A stretch of 14,202 bases of DNA, from the NCBI GenBank assembly GCA_964446775.1, contig CAYURA010000022.1, forward strand, positions 1-14,202. The letters are read 5' to 3'. Below are positions 13,464 through 14,202 of this stretch, in pieces (the stretch's first letter is position 1; every line of letters starts with the position of its first letter). The notes beneath the pieces are model-generated. The model saw nothing but the letters and a program-made list of their open reading frames with translations, was not told the DNA's origin and did no database searches. This DNA is from GCA-002841655 sp964446775 (lineage in GTDB: Bacteria > Patescibacteriota > Patescibacteriia > Patescibacteriales > UBA12465). Made by a program: the position numbers and the translations under genes.

Positions 13464-13988
13464 ATGAAAAAATTTCTGATTTTATTATCATCTCTTTCTT
13501 TTGTTGGCTTTCTTTTATTAGTTACATTGATGGGGGTTAAATCAGCAAGTGCTCAGACTAATTCTAATTGTGTAATTGCTAGTACTACAGAAATTTGTAC
13601 AAGTCAAGCAGGTCATTGGGTGGTTGCCACAGGAAAATGCTTACCAGTACCTAGCGCGCCTGAAGTCTGTTGTTGCCCGCTTAAAGATGATTCAACAAAC
13701 AGTACGCAGACAGAAACCCCGAGTACAAAGCTAGATAATCCTTTAGGTGATAGCATCAAATCACCGCAGGATTTAGTTGGACAGGTAATTAATACTCTAT
13801 TTGGCGTAGTCGGGTCTTTAGCTTTAGTGATGTTTATTTATGGTGGGTTTCTTTGGATGACTTCTGCTGGTAGTTCAGAGAAGGTTAAAAAGGGAAGGGA
13901 TATATTTATTTGGGCAGCAGTTGGTCTGGTCATTGTTTTTTCAGCCTACAACATCGTCAGATTTGTTATTCAAGGAATAGGCTCATAA
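13464..13988 (+). CDS. T4SS-type pilin (VirB2/TrbC-like, Patescibacteria type)
   Basis: 174 residues with a clear Sec signal peptide (MKKFLILLSS, hydrophobic core to about 24, SASA-Q cleavage after residue 30). A Cys-rich exported segment follows, with six Cys at 36, 45, 59, 69, 70 and 71, then a Ser/Thr-rich linker (about 75-92). The rest fits the two-helix pilin of type IV secretion systems: helix 1 about 106-131 (GQVINTLFGVVGSLALVMFI, YGGFLWMTSAG), a short basic loop SSEKVKKGRD and helix 2 about 147-170 (IFIWAAVGLVIVFSAYNIVR). Such single pilin genes are frequent in Patescibacteria and are thought to build conjugative/DNA-uptake-like surface fibres. No T4SS ATPase or other channel gene is in this window. 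No Shine-Dalgarno; own extended -10 promoter. Confidence 0.85.
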   Translation: MKKFLILLSSLSFVGFLLLVTLMGVKSASAQTNSNCVIASTTEICTSQAGHWVVATGKCLPVPSAPEVCCCPLKDDSTNSTQTETPSTKLDNPLGDSIKSPQDLVGQVINTLFGVVGSLALVMFIYGGFLWMTSAGSSEKVKKGRDIFIWAAVGLVIVFSAYNIVRFVIQGIGS

Positions 13989-14051
13989 TTACAGTCGAAT
14001 AATTAGCTGGAGATCAATATTAAAAAAAATATTAAAAAAATAATTTGTTGT

Positions 14052-14079
14052 TTGACAATTACTGACAATTTTATATAAT
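14052..14079 (+). promoter_or_regulatory. Consensus promoter of tRNA-Tyr
   Basis: TTGACA (14052-14057), 16-nt spacer, TATAAT (14074-14079). Transcription should begin near 14086, about 33 nt before tRNA-Tyr. The spacer includes a second TGACAATT copy. Confidence 0.8.
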
Positions 14080-14110
14080 AGAACCAGCCTGAAAGCAGGT
14101 TCTTTATTTT
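14080..14110 (+). terminator. Hairpin terminator nested in the tRNA-Tyr promoter
   Basis: Stem AGAACC (14080-14085) with GGTTCT (14098-14103), or the alternative inner CCTG-AAAG-CAGG, followed by a T-rich tail TTATTTT. It is suited to stop the pilin transcript. Transcripts starting near 14086 would lack the 5' arm of the outer stem and could read through into the tRNA. Confidence 0.6.
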
Positions 14111-14118
14111 TCTTCTAG

Positions 14119-14201
14119 GGGTCGGTACCGAAGCGGTCAACCGGGACAGACTGTAAATCTGTTGGCTTTTGCCTTCGCAGGTTCGAATCCTGCCCGGCCC
14201 A
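14119..14201 (+). tRNA. tRNA-Tyr (anticodon GTA)
   Basis: Class II tRNA with a long variable arm. Acceptor 14119-14125 pairs with 14194-14200 (one G-T pair). Anticodon stem ACAGA/TCTGT with loop CTGTAAA gives anticodon GTA (14153-14155). The variable arm includes GGC-TTTT-GCC. The T arm is GCAGG-TTCGAAT-CCTGC. The discriminator is A at 14201. The window ends one base later (C), so whether CCA is encoded cannot be seen. Confidence 0.96.
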
Positions 14202-14202
14202 C

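Noticed and set aside
10205..14202. Genomic island bounded by tRNA att direct repeats.
   Set aside because: The 3' end of tRNA-Thr is not repeated elsewhere in the window and no integrase is present, so only compositional hints remain.
1..14202. Alternative genetic code (TGA as Gly).
   Set aside because: No gene needs TGA as sense, conserved glycines are GGN, and the 145-aa gene ends in TGA directly before a terminator.
1..14202. CRISPR array, insertion sequence or rRNA.
   Set aside because: No spaced direct repeats, transposase motifs or rRNA signatures were seen.

Overview
This AT-rich window with a standard bacterial code looks like a chromosomal segment of a Candidatus Phyla Radiation (Patescibacteria, Parcubacteria-like) bacterium. 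The evidence is a compact, gap-poor layout, divergent glycolytic proteins, a DUF212-type PAP2 protein, and a short stand-alone type IV secretion pilin of the kind common in that group. Most starts lack a Shine-Dalgarno sequence. The lineage is an inference from gene content and style; no rRNA is present. One gene (11184..10747) uses TGA as stop and no gene needs TGA as a sense codon, so the SR1/Gracilibacteria code is not indicated.

Layout. 1-3.6 kb (+): a tight lower-glycolysis run, pgk - eno - a short phosphoglycerate-mutase (iPGM)-like gene - a 56-residue ORF with the best ribosome binding site in the window, closed by a hairpin terminator at 3641-3669. 3.7-6.15 kb (-): gyrB followed 4 nt later by a DUF212/PAP2 membrane phosphatase. 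6.15-6.38 kb: divergent promoter region. 6.4-10.2 kb (+): a membrane-anchored M23 (lysostaphin-type) endopeptidase, an NAD-dependent sugar-nucleotide epimerase, tpiA, a membrane-anchored TPR protein, then tRNA-Thr(GGT). 10.3-13.35 kb: an accessory stretch of unrecognised genes with a different look (more C/G-ending codons, consensus promoters, hairpins). It holds a small single-TM gene (-) with no canonical start, a 145-residue gene (-), and, from a back-to-back consensus promoter pair, a two-gene + operon encoding a soluble 226-residue protein and a six-TM protein with an SH3-like tail. 13.4-14.2 kb: a Cys-rich T4SS-type pilin and tRNA-Tyr(GTA).

How the genes may work together. Triosephosphate isomerase, PGK and enolase are glycolytic, but pgk and eno carry unusual substitutions at conserved active-site positions, and the iPGM-like protein has lost six of the seven metal-binding/nucleophile positions plus the whole insert domain. 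It is therefore probably a pseudoenzyme. The epimerase, M23 peptidase, PAP2 protein and pilin point to cell-envelope biogenesis and DNA/protein exchange, typical for host-associated Patescibacteria.

The most interesting items are the degenerate iPGM, the rewritten enolase loop, the small ORF at the end of that operon, and the unknown module at 10.6-13.35 kb with its symmetric divergent promoters and long leader hairpin.
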